Shown: positions 39,780-48,745 of the stretch, piece after piece
How positions within the stretch are numbered: the first letter of the stretch is position 1
Layout of the letters: each line of letters begins with the position of its first letter
From: Leifsonia psychrotolerans
Lineage (GTDB): Bacteria; Actinomycetota; Actinomycetes; Actinomycetales; Microbacteriaceae
Direction: 5' to 3'
NCBI RefSeq assembly: GCF_013410665.1
Contig: NZ_JACCFM010000001.1
Location: forward strand, 1,612,001-1,676,000
Length of the DNA: 64,000 nucleotides
Translations under genes and position numbers: made by a program
Notes under the pieces: model-generated
Told to the model about the DNA's origin: nothing
Database searches by the model: none
What the model saw: only the letters and a program-made list of their open reading frames with translations

Positions 39780-40274
39780 CTAAGCAGTCGTGGTTTTCAC
39801 TACGTGGAAGCCGTCGCGAGTCGCAGCTGATTCCGCGAGACAGTGTGTCTCGCGACTAACGATGTGTGCGCCAATACAGCCAGACCTTTGCGAGACATAG
39901 TTGCGAGAGAGACTTCCTGGTCTGTGAGTCCGCGCCACCGAGCTGTGCAGGCGTTGCAGCAGTGCGAGACGTTTCGCAGCCCTAGGGATGTGAGACGGAT
40001 AGTCGAAGACGTCGGGTGCAGGTGAGCCGACACGAAATCCTGCCAGTATGTGCTCATGGCCAAACCGCTCAGTTATGACGTGCATGACGCGGAGTTCTCT
40101 TCACTCAATGCCAAGTTTTATCAAGGTTCCCCCCACGCCTATTTTGAGCGGCGCCTCAAATCTGAGTATTCGAGCCTCTGAGCCCCACCCGATCGTGCGG
40201 TTGAGCCCCACTGATCGTGCGGAAGAGCACCGGCGGTGGTGTGGCTCAGCACCACAGGTGCTCCCCGTCACGGA

Positions 40275-41020
40275 TTACGCGGTCGCGAGGGCGGTTTGTT
40301 CCCTCATGTTGTAGGTGCCGGTATCGACCCAGGTGGTGTTGTGGATGATGCGGTCCATGATGGCGTCGGCGTGGACGCCGGCGCCGAGGCGCTGGTGCCA
40401 GTCCTTCTGTTGATACTGGGTGCAGAACACCGTCGATGTCTCGCCGTAACGGCGCTCCATCAGCTCCAGCAGCATTGTCCGCATCGATTCCGTCGGCTTG
40501 TCGAGCAGCCACTCGTCGATGACCAGCAGCGTGAACGCGGCATATTTGCGGAGGAACTTGCCCGCCCCGCCCGGGGCGTCTTGCGCGGCGACCCAGGCTT
40601 CCTCGAGGTCGGGCATCCGGACGTAGTGGGCGCGGATCCGATGTTCGCAGGCCCGTTTGGCGATCGCGCATCCCAGATACGACTTCCCCGACCCGGTGAA
40701 GCCTTGGAAGACGACGTTCTGCTGCCGGGTGACGAACGAGCAGGTGCCCAGCTGGGTCAGCGTCTGCCGGTTGAGGCCGCGCTCGTCGAGCAGGTCGATG
40801 CGCCGCAGGTCCGCGTTCGGGTAACGCAGTCCCGCCCGCCGGATCAGCCCGTCAACCTTGGAATGCATGTCGAGTAGGCGTCGTCGACGACCAGGCGGAC
40901 CCGTTCCTCGAAGGTCAGGCTGATGGAGAGTATCTCGTCTTGGAGGTCGATGGCCTCCAGTAGCTCGCCGGCATTCATCTCGCGGAGCTTGCGTTTGGTC
41001 TCCCCATCCAGCGCGCTCAA
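40275..41020 (-). pseudogene. istB: IS21 helper ATPase IstB with a frameshift
   Basis: Starts at TTG 41020, overlapping the istA stop (TTGA). The first part reads LSALDGETKRKLREMNAGEL, then DLQDEILSISLTFEERVRLV and VDDAYSTC; the frame then shifts by one near 40865 to HSKVDGLIRRAGLRYPN. The AAA+ part is complete: GFTGSGKSYLGCAIAKRACE (Walker A), LLVIDEWLLDKP (Walker B) and the C-terminal YQQKDWHQRLGAG. Either a real mutation that inactivates the IS, a sequencing error, or programmed frameshifting. Confidence 0.8.
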
Positions 41021-42588
41021 CGGTTCCCTCCGGCGTAGTAAGCGCTGCCACGAACATAACCGCCATCGTCCGGTTCCGGTTGCGGAACTTGTCCGGTTTT
41101 GTCTTGCCCGGTGTCGAGGATCGGCCGCAAATGCGCATAGCGCGGGGAGCGGACCGGCCCCCGCAGCGCGAGTGCGCAGGCGGCCTCGACCCGGGCCGGA
41201 GGGAACCGGCGCGACAGTTTCAGCACGGCCAGCGCGGCGTCGAAGCCAGCCTCGTCGATGAAGACGGTTTCGAAGATCTTGGCCGTCACCGTGACGGTTG
41301 CCGGCCCGATCCGCGCGGCCCATTCCTCGATCCGGGTTCGGTCCCAGGCCTGGAAGCTGCGGCCCTCGGGCAAGTCCGCCTCGTTCGTCCGGTACTGGTT
41401 CGTCGTGCTGGCCGGCAACAGCAAATGGCTGGCCAGACGCTCATCGCGCCGATAGACCTCCAGCATCGTCTCGGTGACACGAAGGTCCACCAGCGCGCCG
41501 ATGTGGCTGAAGGGGACGGAGTAGAAATTCTTAGCCCAGACCACGTGCGCGTTGGCGTTGACCTTTCGTTTATAGGACCACGTGCTGATCTCGAACGCCG
41601 CCGCCGGCAGTGCCTGCAGCAGAGGTTTCTCCTCGGTGGTGAACACGCTGAGGCGGGACCCGACACGTTTCTGGAACGGCTCCCGGTTATAGGCATCCAT
41701 CTGTTCCCGGATTCGCAGGCGCAACTGCGCCAGCGAGGTGAACGTCTCCTTCCTCAAGCCGGCGATGACCCAGGTCGCGACATGGGCCACCGTGTTCTCA
41801 GTGCTACTTTTGTCGCGCGGGTGCCGAACTCTGCCGGGGAGCACCGCGGCCGAGTAGTGCACCGCCATCTCCCGGTAGGCATCGTTCAAAACGACCTCCC
41901 CTTCCTTTGGGTGGGAGATCACCCCTGTCTTCAAGTTGTCGGGCACCAGGCGTGGGACGCTGCCGCCGTAGAACGCGAACATCGCAGTGTGGGCGCGCAG
42001 CCACGACTCTTGCCGCATATCCAGGGTGGCTTCCACGAACGCATAGCGGCTGAACGGTAGGCAGGCGACGAACAAATACACCTTCGACATCTCACCCGAC
42101 GTCGGATCGAGCAGCTGCATCGTGGGCCCGGACCAGTCGACCTCGATGCTGCGGCCGGCTTTGTGGCCAACCCGCGACGTCGCCCCCGAGACAGCGGCGT
42201 GCTCGCCATAGAGGCGGCAGAAGCGGTCGTAGCTCATCGTCGCCTGCGCCGTCGACGAAGCGTCGACATACTCCTGGTGCAACAGCTTCAACGTCACCCC
42301 GACCCTGGCCAACTCCGTATGCACCCGCGCCCAGTCCGGCTGCGCGAACACGCTCTCGTGGACGCCGCGGCCGGGGAACAACGTCGAATACACCGCGGCC
42401 TCCGACAACTCGGCGACGTCGTCCCAGTCGAGCCCGAGCCGCTCTGCTGCATCGAGCACAGCTCGAATGCTGTGCCGGGACATCCCCTGGGCGGACTCGA
42501 TCGCCCGTCGCGACAAGCCCTGATTACGCAGCTGCAGGATCTGCTTCGCTTTGATCTTCCGTACCATTACCGGTACTCCTTCCACCAT
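41017..42588 (-). CDS. istA: IS21-family transposase IstA
   Basis: 523 residues; starts may be the ATG at 42588 or a later one (VRKIKAKQILQLRNQ). Helix-turn-helix: ILQLRNQGLSRRAIESAQGM followed by SRHSIRAVLDAAERLG. Integrase core: IEVDWSGPTMQLLDP (Asp), RLVPDNLKTGV (Asp), DKSSTENTVAHVATWVI (Glu). The frame is intact. Followed by istB with a 4-base overlap. Confidence 0.93.
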   Translation of the reverse strand: MVEGVPVMVRKIKAKQILQLRNQGLSRRAIESAQGMSRHSIRAVLDAAERLGLDWDDVAELSEAAVYSTLFPGRGVHESVFAQPDWARVHTELARVGVTLKLLHQEYVDASSTAQATMSYDRFCRLYGEHAAVSGATSRVGHKAGRSIEVDWSGPTMQLLDPTSGEMSKVYLFVACLPFSRYAFVEATLDMRQESWLRAHTAMFAFYGGSVPRLVPDNLKTGVISHPKEGEVVLNDAYREMAVHYSAAVLPGRVRHPRDKSSTENTVAHVATWVIAGLRKETFTSLAQLRLRIREQMDAYNREPFQKRVGSRLSVFTTEEKPLLQALPAAAFEISTWSYKRKVNANAHVVWAKNFYSVPFSHIGALVDLRVTETMLEVYRRDERLASHLLLPASTTNQYRTNEADLPEGRSFQAWDRTRIEEWAARIGPATVTVTAKIFETVFIDEAGFDAALAVLKLSRRFPPARVEAACALALRGPVRSPRYAHLRPILDTGQDKTGQVPQPEPDDGGYVRGSAYYAGGNR

Positions 42589-43283
42589 GTGGCGCTCACA
42601 TGGTGGAAGGAGCTTTTCAGGTGGGGCTCAACCACGCCGGTAGTGGGGCTGAACGATACAAATCACGCATCTGAACAGTGGGGCTCACTCGCACCACAGG
42701 TGGTGCCCATCGAAGCCAATATTCATCAAATCCCTAGCGATCGCAATTGGAGACGGTGGGGAGTTCGACGATCTCCTTCGAGCTGGCGTTTCCTATGGCG
42801 ACTTCGGTATGAAGTCCGACGACAACGATGTAGATCAGGACCCTAGCGATCAGAAGGGTGTGGACGATTACGCGGCAGCGAGTCGGCGGTTCTCTTGCAT
42901 CACACCGCGGAGGCGACTCTCAGGTTGTATCTGGCGCATGCTAATCGCAATCCGTGCCCGTGGCTCGAAGTCGCGAAACTCACGAACTTTCGCGAATTTA
43001 TACAAAGAATTGCGGCACTTGCCGAGTCGCTGGGCGATGATGAAGTACTCGACGACCTGGCCGAAGTCTTCTCGTATCGGGCCATGCCTGAGTTCATACT
43101 CGGCGGAGACCCCACAGCGATGTGGAAGGACCACCGGGCAGGGCTACGAGATCTGATCTCAGCGGCAATCAGGATCATTCTTGATGATGCGCACATCTAC
43201 AACTCCGCGAAGCACGGGATGGCAATCGTTTCTTCAGACTTGGGTCTTTCGATAGGAGAGGGCGAAGACGGAGGTCCGCTTAT

Positions 43284-44939
43284 CCTCGATCCACCGCTCG
43301 AGTTGAGGGTTTAGCGGCGCGTTAAACCGAGAATGCCTAACTGATCAGCGAAAATAGAGCTTGTCTAGAGTTCTGTTTCACCGAAAAGGAAGGCATCTCG
43401 TAGATGCAACTTTCTCACACCTCCGCGGCGGTTTCAGCATCCTTCGACGAAACGAATCTCGTGTCGACGGCAGGGCTCGTCCCGGCGATGGCGTTGGCCG
43501 TGAAAACAGGGCTCGGCAACCTGGCCGATACGCACCTCACCTTGCCGGGGTACTTCGGCGCGAACGCGGGGTTGAAGGTCACTGCGCTGGTGGCCGGGAT
43601 GGTCGCCGGCGCCGACTGCATCGACGATATGGCGTTGCTTCGTCACGGTGGAATGAAGAAACTCTTCACTGGCGCCTACGCGCCCTCGACCCTGGGGTCG
43701 TTTCTGCGCGCATTCACGTTCGGGCACATCCGGCAGCTGGATGCTGTCGCGTCCCGTTGGCTGCGCCGCCTGGCCGAGACGGCCCCGATCGCGGCCGGCG
43801 TTGACGAGTACGCGCTCGTCGACATCGACGACACCATCAAGGAAGTCCACGGCTACCAGAAGCAGGGCTCCGGTTACGGCTACTCCGGAGTGCGCGGCCT
43901 GAACGCCCTGCTGGGCATCCTCAGCACCGAAACCAGTGCGCCGATCATCGTCGGCTCACGGCTGCGCAAGGGCGCCGCGAACTCGGTGCGCGGCGCCGGG
44001 AAATTCGTCGCCGACCTCCTCGCGAACGTGACCCGGCTCCGCGGAAACGGCGCCACCGGGACGGTGCTGCTGCGGGCGGACTCGGCGTTCTACGCCCACA
44101 CCGTCGTGGCCGCCGCCGGGCGGGCAGGCGCGAAAGTCTCGATCACGGCCCGGATGGATCCGGCGGTGAAGAAAGCGATCGGCACGATCGGCGAGGGCGC
44201 CTGGACGAGCATCGAGTACACCGACGCGATCCGCGACGAACAGACCGGAACCTGGGTGTCGTCCGCGGAAGTCGCCGAAGTACCATTTATCGCGTTCGGT
44301 TCGAAGAAGAAAGCGGACCGCATCGAGGGACGACTGGTCGTGCGGCGCATCCCCGAACTGAACAAGAAAGACCTCTCGCAGCCGACCCTGTTTGACACGC
44401 ACCGTTTCCACGCGTTCTTCACCACCAGCACCCTGGACACCGTCACCGCCGACAAAACCCATCGCGCTCACGCGATCATCGAACAAGTCAACGCAGATCT
44501 GAAAGACTCCGCGCTGGCACACCTGCCCTCGGGAAAGTTCGCCGCAAACGCCGCCTGGCTGATCCTGGCCTGCATCGCTTTCAATCTCGCCCGCGCCATT
44601 GGTGCTCTCACCGGCACCGATCTCGGGAAAGCGCGCAGCGGCACGATCCGCCGCAAACTCATCAGCGTTCCCGCCCGAATCTCAACCTCGGCCCGCCGAC
44701 TCGTTCTACACCTGCCGAAGGACTGGCCCTGGGAGAAACACTGGACCGCCGCATTCGCGGCAGCCTGCGGACCGCCCGGACCCGCATCCATCTGACCACC
44801 CAGCCACACGGCGCAAGGACAACGTGGAACATCACCGGCAGCGAGGCCGACGCGAAGCCATGCCCCGCCCCCAAAAACAGCTCAACTCAACGTGAAATCG
44901 GAAAATCCCTCACGCTCAAAGTCGACCGGTGGATTGAGG
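43284..44939 (+). mobile_element. IS1380-family element, copy 2
   Basis: 1,656 bp, same ends as copy 1 but in the opposite orientation. 5-bp target duplication CTTAT (43279-43283 and 44940-44944). It inserted in an unknown gene whose frame continues exactly across the insertion (left codons ...CCG CTT, right AT-C CAT CAG). Confidence 0.95.
43404..44795 (+). CDS. IS1380-family transposase, copy 2
   Basis: 463 residues, identical in translation to the copy at 38268-39659. The start MQLSHTSAAVSASFDETN lies just after GAAAAGGAAGG. Same DDE features (DIDDTIKEVHG, LRADSAFYAH, IIEQVNADLKDS). The two copies enclose the IS21 element and a 3.5-kb segment as large inverted repeats. Confidence 0.95.
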   Translation: MQLSHTSAAVSASFDETNLVSTAGLVPAMALAVKTGLGNLADTHLTLPGYFGANAGLKVTALVAGMVAGADCIDDMALLRHGGMKKLFTGAYAPSTLGSFLRAFTFGHIRQLDAVASRWLRRLAETAPIAAGVDEYALVDIDDTIKEVHGYQKQGSGYGYSGVRGLNALLGILSTETSAPIIVGSRLRKGAANSVRGAGKFVADLLANVTRLRGNGATGTVLLRADSAFYAHTVVAAAGRAGAKVSITARMDPAVKKAIGTIGEGAWTSIEYTDAIRDEQTGTWVSSAEVAEVPFIAFGSKKKADRIEGRLVVRRIPELNKKDLSQPTLFDTHRFHAFFTTSTLDTVTADKTHRAHAIIEQVNADLKDSALAHLPSGKFAANAAWLILACIAFNLARAIGALTGTDLGKARSGTIRRKLISVPARISTSARRLVLHLPKDWPWEKHWTAAFAAACGPPGPASI

Positions 44940-45368
44940 CTTATCCATCAGAAGGGGCCTGTTTTGACGTTCTTGGAACTGAATCAAGTGTCGGACTCTG
45001 AGAAGTACTGGCATCAGACATCCGCTTGGGTAGATCCCACGAAATCGATGGCTATTGCTTTTCTCCTCATCAAACTGATGGACTCTCTCTGGCGCAGCGC
45101 AAAGGCGCACTTCTACGTTGAAACGGCCTATACACTGCCCTACCTTCTCGACTCGAACCAGATATCGGATCTACTCCAGATGCACGCGAAAGCCGGATTT
45201 AACCTGAACCGAATGAGCGAGCGCCTCCATGCTCCGGACAGCGTCACCTGAGCACGTCAAACGTGCTGATTCGTTTGCTTCACCTGTTCCCTGGGTGTCT
45301 CGAAACACATGGGTTGCGAGACCGATTTTGGGCAGAGCTCTCCTGCCAAACTCGGCGTTGACGGTCTT

Positions 45369-45551
45369 TTACTTCCGGTGACGAGCCCGAACATCAACTA
45401 CGCGCGCGATTGCACGGAGGATGCTGACGGTGTTCTTGGTCGCCTTATTGTTCCGCACGAGGCAGAAGAAAGCGACGATCAGGAGCACTGCAGTGGGATC
45501 GATTCCGGAAGCGACCGCGTAGTCCAGGACGTGGGTGGCGTCGATGGGCAT
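45369..45551 (-). CDS. 60-residue single-helix membrane protein
   Basis: Starts at the ATG at 45551, behind a strong AAGGAGG. MPIDATHVLDYAVASGIDPT is followed by a membrane helix AVLLIVAFFCLV and a basic tail (RNNKATKNTVSILRAIARVV, ending RARHRK). The good ribosome binding site and the amphipathic basic tail argue that it is real. No family is recognised. It is divergent from the secreted-peptide gene at 45891. Confidence 0.6.
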   Translation of the reverse strand: MPIDATHVLDYAVASGIDPTAVLLIVAFFCLVRNNKATKNTVSILRAIARVVDVRARHRK

Positions 45552-45890
45552 GGTGCCTCCTTGCGGGGTGGCCGAGTCCGGCCGACATCGACAGCGGGTG
45601 CGGTCGATGGGATTGTGGGCTGTCCACCGGTGGCAGCGGTTGGCGGCGTGGAGCGGCGTCATCACATGGGACGTCGCATTTGGTGGCTTAACGACGAAAA
45701 CCGGTCAGAAGACCGGTTTTCTCGCGAGGTGAGTACCTGAATGGGAGCTCGACCGACCACTGAACAGATGATCGAGTACATCAATCAGAACAAGCGCTCC
45801 AAATATTGGAGGAGACAAATGGGGTCCATCAGGCATATGATTCGAGGCATTCCGACGATTTGGCGTCGAATAACTGAGGGGGAGTTACAG

Positions 45891-46223
45891 ATGAGAATCT
45901 TGAAGAGAAGGAATATCGCGCTGGCTGCAGTATTCGCTGTCGGCCTGGCAGTCGTGCCAGCCGTGTCTGCTTCGGCCTTTTCGGACAGCGGGAGCATTTA
46001 CAAAGCATGCGGATCGGCCTCCGTTCCGTATTTGCAGATCCAGTCAACGGGAAATGGCCGTGTCAACCACTCGCTGAATGGCAACACCCTGGAATCGTTC
46101 AACAACGGTTCCACCTCCCAAACCCATTACTCCCTGACCAGCGCTAAGACCGGGACCTGGAGGGTCTTTCTATCAGGTGTCGGTGGAGACATCACCTACG
46201 GATCAGCGGCCTGCCATTCGTAA
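45891..46223 (+). CDS. Small secreted two-cysteine peptide (bacteriocin-like)
   Basis: 110 residues from ATG 45891 after GAGGGGGAG; the frame is open back to 45741 but the signal peptide fits the later start. Signal peptide MRILKRRNIALAAVFAVGLA to SASA, then a mature part of about 80 residues, FSDSGSIYKACGSASVPYLQ to ITYGSAACHS, rich in Ser, Asn, Gly and Thr. The two mature-domain cysteines lie near its ends and could form one disulfide. First gene of a run with a lipoprotein, adaptor, ATPase and permease, like bacteriocin export clusters. A lactococcin-972-like role is possible but unproven. Confidence 0.6.
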   Translation: MRILKRRNIALAAVFAVGLAVVPAVSASAFSDSGSIYKACGSASVPYLQIQSTGNGRVNHSLNGNTLESFNNGSTSQTHYSLTSAKTGTWRVFLSGVGGDITYGSAACHS

Positions 46224-46225
46224 CG

Positions 46226-46867
46226 ATGAGTCGAGCTTTTTTGCTGGCCGTGGTGGTGGGTGCGATCCTGCTCGGCACCACGGCGTGCACCGCTGAAAGC
46301 GATGTTCCCAGGAGCATTCCCACGTCGACACCCGTTTCCGAGAGGGATCTTGACAACGCGACCCTTGACTACCTCGAGACAAACGCCATGGCTTTCGCTG
46401 ACCAGCTTGGCATTGTTGACCCCCCGAACGTTCAACCAATTCGCCTAATCACATTGAATGAATGGGCGTCGACCCAGATCGCCTGTCTCAACGATGCAGG
46501 GTTTGACGTCACCGAGTCGCCGGATGGTCAGGGCATCAGATATCCTCCATTCACGGACCCGGCACTAAAGCAATCGCTGAACCTCGCTATCTTCACGTGT
46601 GAAATGCAATATCCCACGCAGCAGAAGTACATGACCCCGCTCTCAACAGAGGGCCTCGAACTCCTCTACGCCTACCGAACCGGTGAGCTCCTGCAGTGTC
46701 TTGACGATGAGGGGTACGGCGTGACGGCTAGGCCGCCAAGCCAAACGGTGTTTATCCAGAGTGACGGAGTGTGGACGCCATACAGCGATCTTTCCATCGC
46801 CCAAAATGACCTTAAGCGAGTATTTGCGGCGTGCCCGCAGACTCCCGATTCGGTGTATGGAAACTAG
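46226..46867 (+). CDS. Lipoprotein of the putative peptide-export cluster
   Basis: 213 residues, 2 bp after the peptide gene stop. Signal peptide with lipobox LLGTTAC (Cys21). The mature part has paired features ITLNEWASTQIACLNDAGFD and RTGELLQCLDDEGYGVTARP, with four mature cysteines besides the lipid-bearing one (QIACLND, IFTCEMQ, LLQCLDD, FAACPQT). It is probably anchored outside the membrane. The tight spacing suggests it acts with the peptide, for example as immunity or chaperone protein. No family is recognised. Confidence 0.6.
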   Translation: MSRAFLLAVVVGAILLGTTACTAESDVPRSIPTSTPVSERDLDNATLDYLETNAMAFADQLGIVDPPNVQPIRLITLNEWASTQIACLNDAGFDVTESPDGQGIRYPPFTDPALKQSLNLAIFTCEMQYPTQQKYMTPLSTEGLELLYAYRTGELLQCLDDEGYGVTARPPSQTVFIQSDGVWTPYSDLSIAQNDLKRVFAACPQTPDSVYGN

Positions 46868-46964
46868 TTTTCTAGACGGACGCAGTTGGCACGATGTCGA
46901 CACGCTATGCGCAGTGAGCGATGATTAGGGCCGCGTGACCGATAGTTTGGACGCGGTCGTATTG

Positions 46965-46979
46965 CCCCCCCCCCCCCCC
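46965..46979 (+). repeat. Poly-C tract of 15 bases
   Basis: Fifteen consecutive C, 98 bp after the lipoprotein stop and 22 bp before the adaptor start codon (TTG 47002; its ribosome binding site GGAG is at 46990-46993). Homopolymers of this length are prone to slippage. A short frame from GTG 46935 reads across it, but the downstream gene frame is closed by TGA at 46984, so the tract lies in the leader rather than in the gene. Confidence 0.9.
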
Positions 46980-47001
46980 GAGATGATGCGGAGTTCAACA
47001 C

Positions 47002-48102
47002 TTGTCTGCGAATGGCACCGAGGGCGAATTTTCGTCGGCAATTCGCCGTCGACGCAATCCAGCGCCTTGGGTCACCGGCGCACTTGCTGTATTGATCGCT
47101 GGCGCGGGCGTTGGTTGGGCGACGGCGACTGTGCTGACGCCGCCGGCGGATGTGTTGGAGTCGACCCCGTTTACATATGTAGAGGTGGTCAACGGTGAGG
47201 TCGGATCATCGATCACCCTAAACACGGTCGCTGCTTGGACCCCCGTTCCGGTGGGCTCGAACTTAGCATCAGGGACAGTGACGACTGTGAACGTGGGGCC
47301 CGGTCAAGAGGTGACAGAGGGTTCAGTGCTCTACACAGTGAACCTTCGGCCCGTGGTAATCGCACAGGGAATCGTCCCCGCGTTCCAATCCCTTTCGCGC
47401 GGATCCTCGGGCACCGACGTCACTCAGCTACAGACCATGCTCGCGAACTTAGGTTTCTACCGCTACGACGTCGACGGAAAGTTCGATTGGGTTACACAGC
47501 AAGCCGTAGAGGCTTGGCAGGAGAGCTTGGGGCTCAAAGACGATGGCAATGTTCGGACGGCCGACATCATCTATGTCCCGTCACTTCCCACCCGAGTGTC
47601 GCTTGATGCCGACAAGGTTAAGCGGGGGGCGACGCTCGGAGGTGGCGAGGATGTCGTGCGCGGACTCCCCTCGTCTCCCACATTTACCGTCCCAGTCACA
47701 GCGACCCAGGCCGGCCTAATACCTGTTGGCACACGGGTTGAGATTACTGGCCCCGATGGACAAATCTGGGATGGCTTCGTTGTCGAGCAGGTTCCAAGTA
47801 CGAAGGACGACAGCGTGACCTTGACCCTCGGGGGCACGGACGGAAAGTCCATTTGTGGCGAAGATTGTGCGTCGATCCCGGTTTCCGACCAGGCACTGCT
47901 TCGATCCCGCGTCGTGACCGTCGAGAACGTTGCCGGTCTTACGGTCCCTAGCGCGGCCCTCCTTAGCAAGGCAGACGGCACTTTGGCCGTCATTGACAAT
48001 GAAAACGTCGAGCACCCGGTGACCGTGATCACGAGTGCTCGTGGCATCTCTGTTATCGAAGGTATCTCGCAGGGAATGCGCGTCCGGGTACCAGCAAAAT
48101 GA
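47002..48102 (+). CDS. Membrane-fusion-like adaptor with a peptidoglycan-binding domain
   Basis: 366 residues from TTG 47002 (GGAG 8 bp upstream). N-terminal membrane helix (WVTGALAVLIAGAGVGWATA). Beta-barrel/lipoyl-like part (VNVGPGQEVTEGSVLYTVNL) and PG_binding_1 repeat (LSRGSSGTDVTQLQTMLANL followed by GFYRYDVDGKFDWVTQQAVE). C-terminal beta domain (VPVTATQAGLIPVGTRVEI, ENVAGLTVPSAALL). This matches MacA/HlyD-like adaptors of Gram-positive export systems. It feeds into the ATPase and permease genes that follow. Confidence 0.8.
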   Translation: MSANGTEGEFSSAIRRRRNPAPWVTGALAVLIAGAGVGWATATVLTPPADVLESTPFTYVEVVNGEVGSSITLNTVAAWTPVPVGSNLASGTVTTVNVGPGQEVTEGSVLYTVNLRPVVIAQGIVPAFQSLSRGSSGTDVTQLQTMLANLGFYRYDVDGKFDWVTQQAVEAWQESLGLKDDGNVRTADIIYVPSLPTRVSLDADKVKRGATLGGGEDVVRGLPSSPTFTVPVTATQAGLIPVGTRVEITGPDGQIWDGFVVEQVPSTKDDSVTLTLGGTDGKSICGEDCASIPVSDQALLRSRVVTVENVAGLTVPSAALLSKADGTLAVIDNENVEHPVTVITSARGISVIEGISQGMRVRVPAK

Positions 48103-48112
48103 GGGAATAGAA

Positions 48113-48745
48113 GTGCTTGAGGCCAAGGAGCTTAGCTTCGGCTACGATTCGGCCCGACCTCTCCTCGACCGATGGAACGCTCGTTTCGACGCCGGTGAGG
48201 TTGTCGCCGTAACCGGTCCTTCCGGTCGGGGAAAGTCGACGCTTCTTTACCTCCTCGGTCTCATGCTCAAACCGCAGTCTGGAACCGTGCTCGTGGCCGG
48301 CGAGAATGCGTCGGGCCTCAGCGACGGACGTCGTGCGCACCTCCGTGCAAGCACTTTCGGATTTGTGTTTCAGGATGCGGCGCTGGATGCCACGCGCACC
48401 GTGCTCGACAATGTCATTGAAACTGCTCTCTACCGCGGCGAGCCCCGCGGTTCATCCATTCGACGTGCGCAGGATCTCATGTCCCAATTTGGAGTCGGCC
48501 TCCGCGCTCAAGCCAAGCCGGGGCAGGTTTCTGGAGGCCAGGCGCAACGCATCGCCCTGTGTCGCGCGCTGCTCAACGATCCCAGGGTGCTCCTTGCCGA
48601 CGAGCCGACGGGCAACCTCGACCCCGCCTCTGCGTCCATTGTTGTGGACGCGTTCCATGCGCAGGCCGCGTCTGGCGCTGCAGTCATCGTCGTCACGCAC
48701 GATCCGACGCTCGTCGCTCGGTGCGACAGAAAGATCGAGCTGTGA
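48113..48745 (+). CDS. ABC transporter ATPase (LolD/MacB type)
   Basis: 210 residues from GTG 48113 behind GAGGGAATAG; upstream in-frame starts would overlap the adaptor gene. Walker A GPSGRGKST, Q-loop FVFQDAALD, signature VSGGQAQRIAL, Walker B RVLLADEPTGNLD, H-loop VVTHDP. The subfamily normally pairs with FtsX-like permeases that move lipoproteins or peptides or do mechanical work at the envelope. Its stop overlaps the permease start (GTGA). Confidence 0.93.
   Translation: MLEAKELSFGYDSARPLLDRWNARFDAGEVVAVTGPSGRGKSTLLYLLGLMLKPQSGTVLVAGENASGLSDGRRAHLRASTFGFVFQDAALDATRTVLDNVIETALYRGEPRGSSIRRAQDLMSQFGVGLRAQAKPGQVSGGQAQRIALCRALLNDPRVLLADEPTGNLDPASASIVVDAFHAQAASGAAVIVVTHDPTLVARCDRKIEL

Larger units (their letters stand above)
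40179..42687 (-). mobile_element. IS21-family element
   Basis: About 2.5 kb. Both ends carry repeated GAGCCCCAC/GTGGGGCTC motifs: left near 40180 and 40203, right near 42620 and 42679, as in IS21 ends with multiple transposase sites. The outermost bases are TG...CA. Flanks share only CTC (40176-40178 and 42688-42690), shorter than the usual 4-8 bp, so the exact duplication is uncertain. Confidence 0.85.
40056..45251 (+). pseudogene. Unknown gene broken by IS21 and IS1380 insertions
   Basis: Pieces 40056-40178, 42691-43283 and 44945-45251 rejoin once both IS elements and their duplications (CTC, CTTAT) are removed: 1,023 nt, so the outer parts share one frame. The N-terminal piece reads MAKPLSYDVHDAEFSSLNAK, the middle HHTAEATLRLYLAHANRNP, the end KYWHQTSAWVDPTKSMAIAF. 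A stop at 42844 and a better-looking neighbouring frame from about 42740 to 42890 (EFDDLLRAGVSYGDFGMKSD) suggest two compensating frameshifts. The product is not recognised. The IS1380 junction is certain, the IS21 junction less so. Confidence 0.5.

Noticed and set aside
45309..45740. 143-codon plus-strand frame
   Set aside because: Opposite to the 60-residue gene with a strong ribosome binding site, and without family features.
45741..45890. Longer start for the secreted peptide gene
   Set aside because: It would bury the signal peptide 50 residues inside; the ATG at 45891 has a better ribosome binding site.
46935..47198. 87-codon frame reading through the poly-C tract
   Set aside because: It is out of frame with the adaptor gene, has no family feature, and even one base less in the tract would meet TGA at once.
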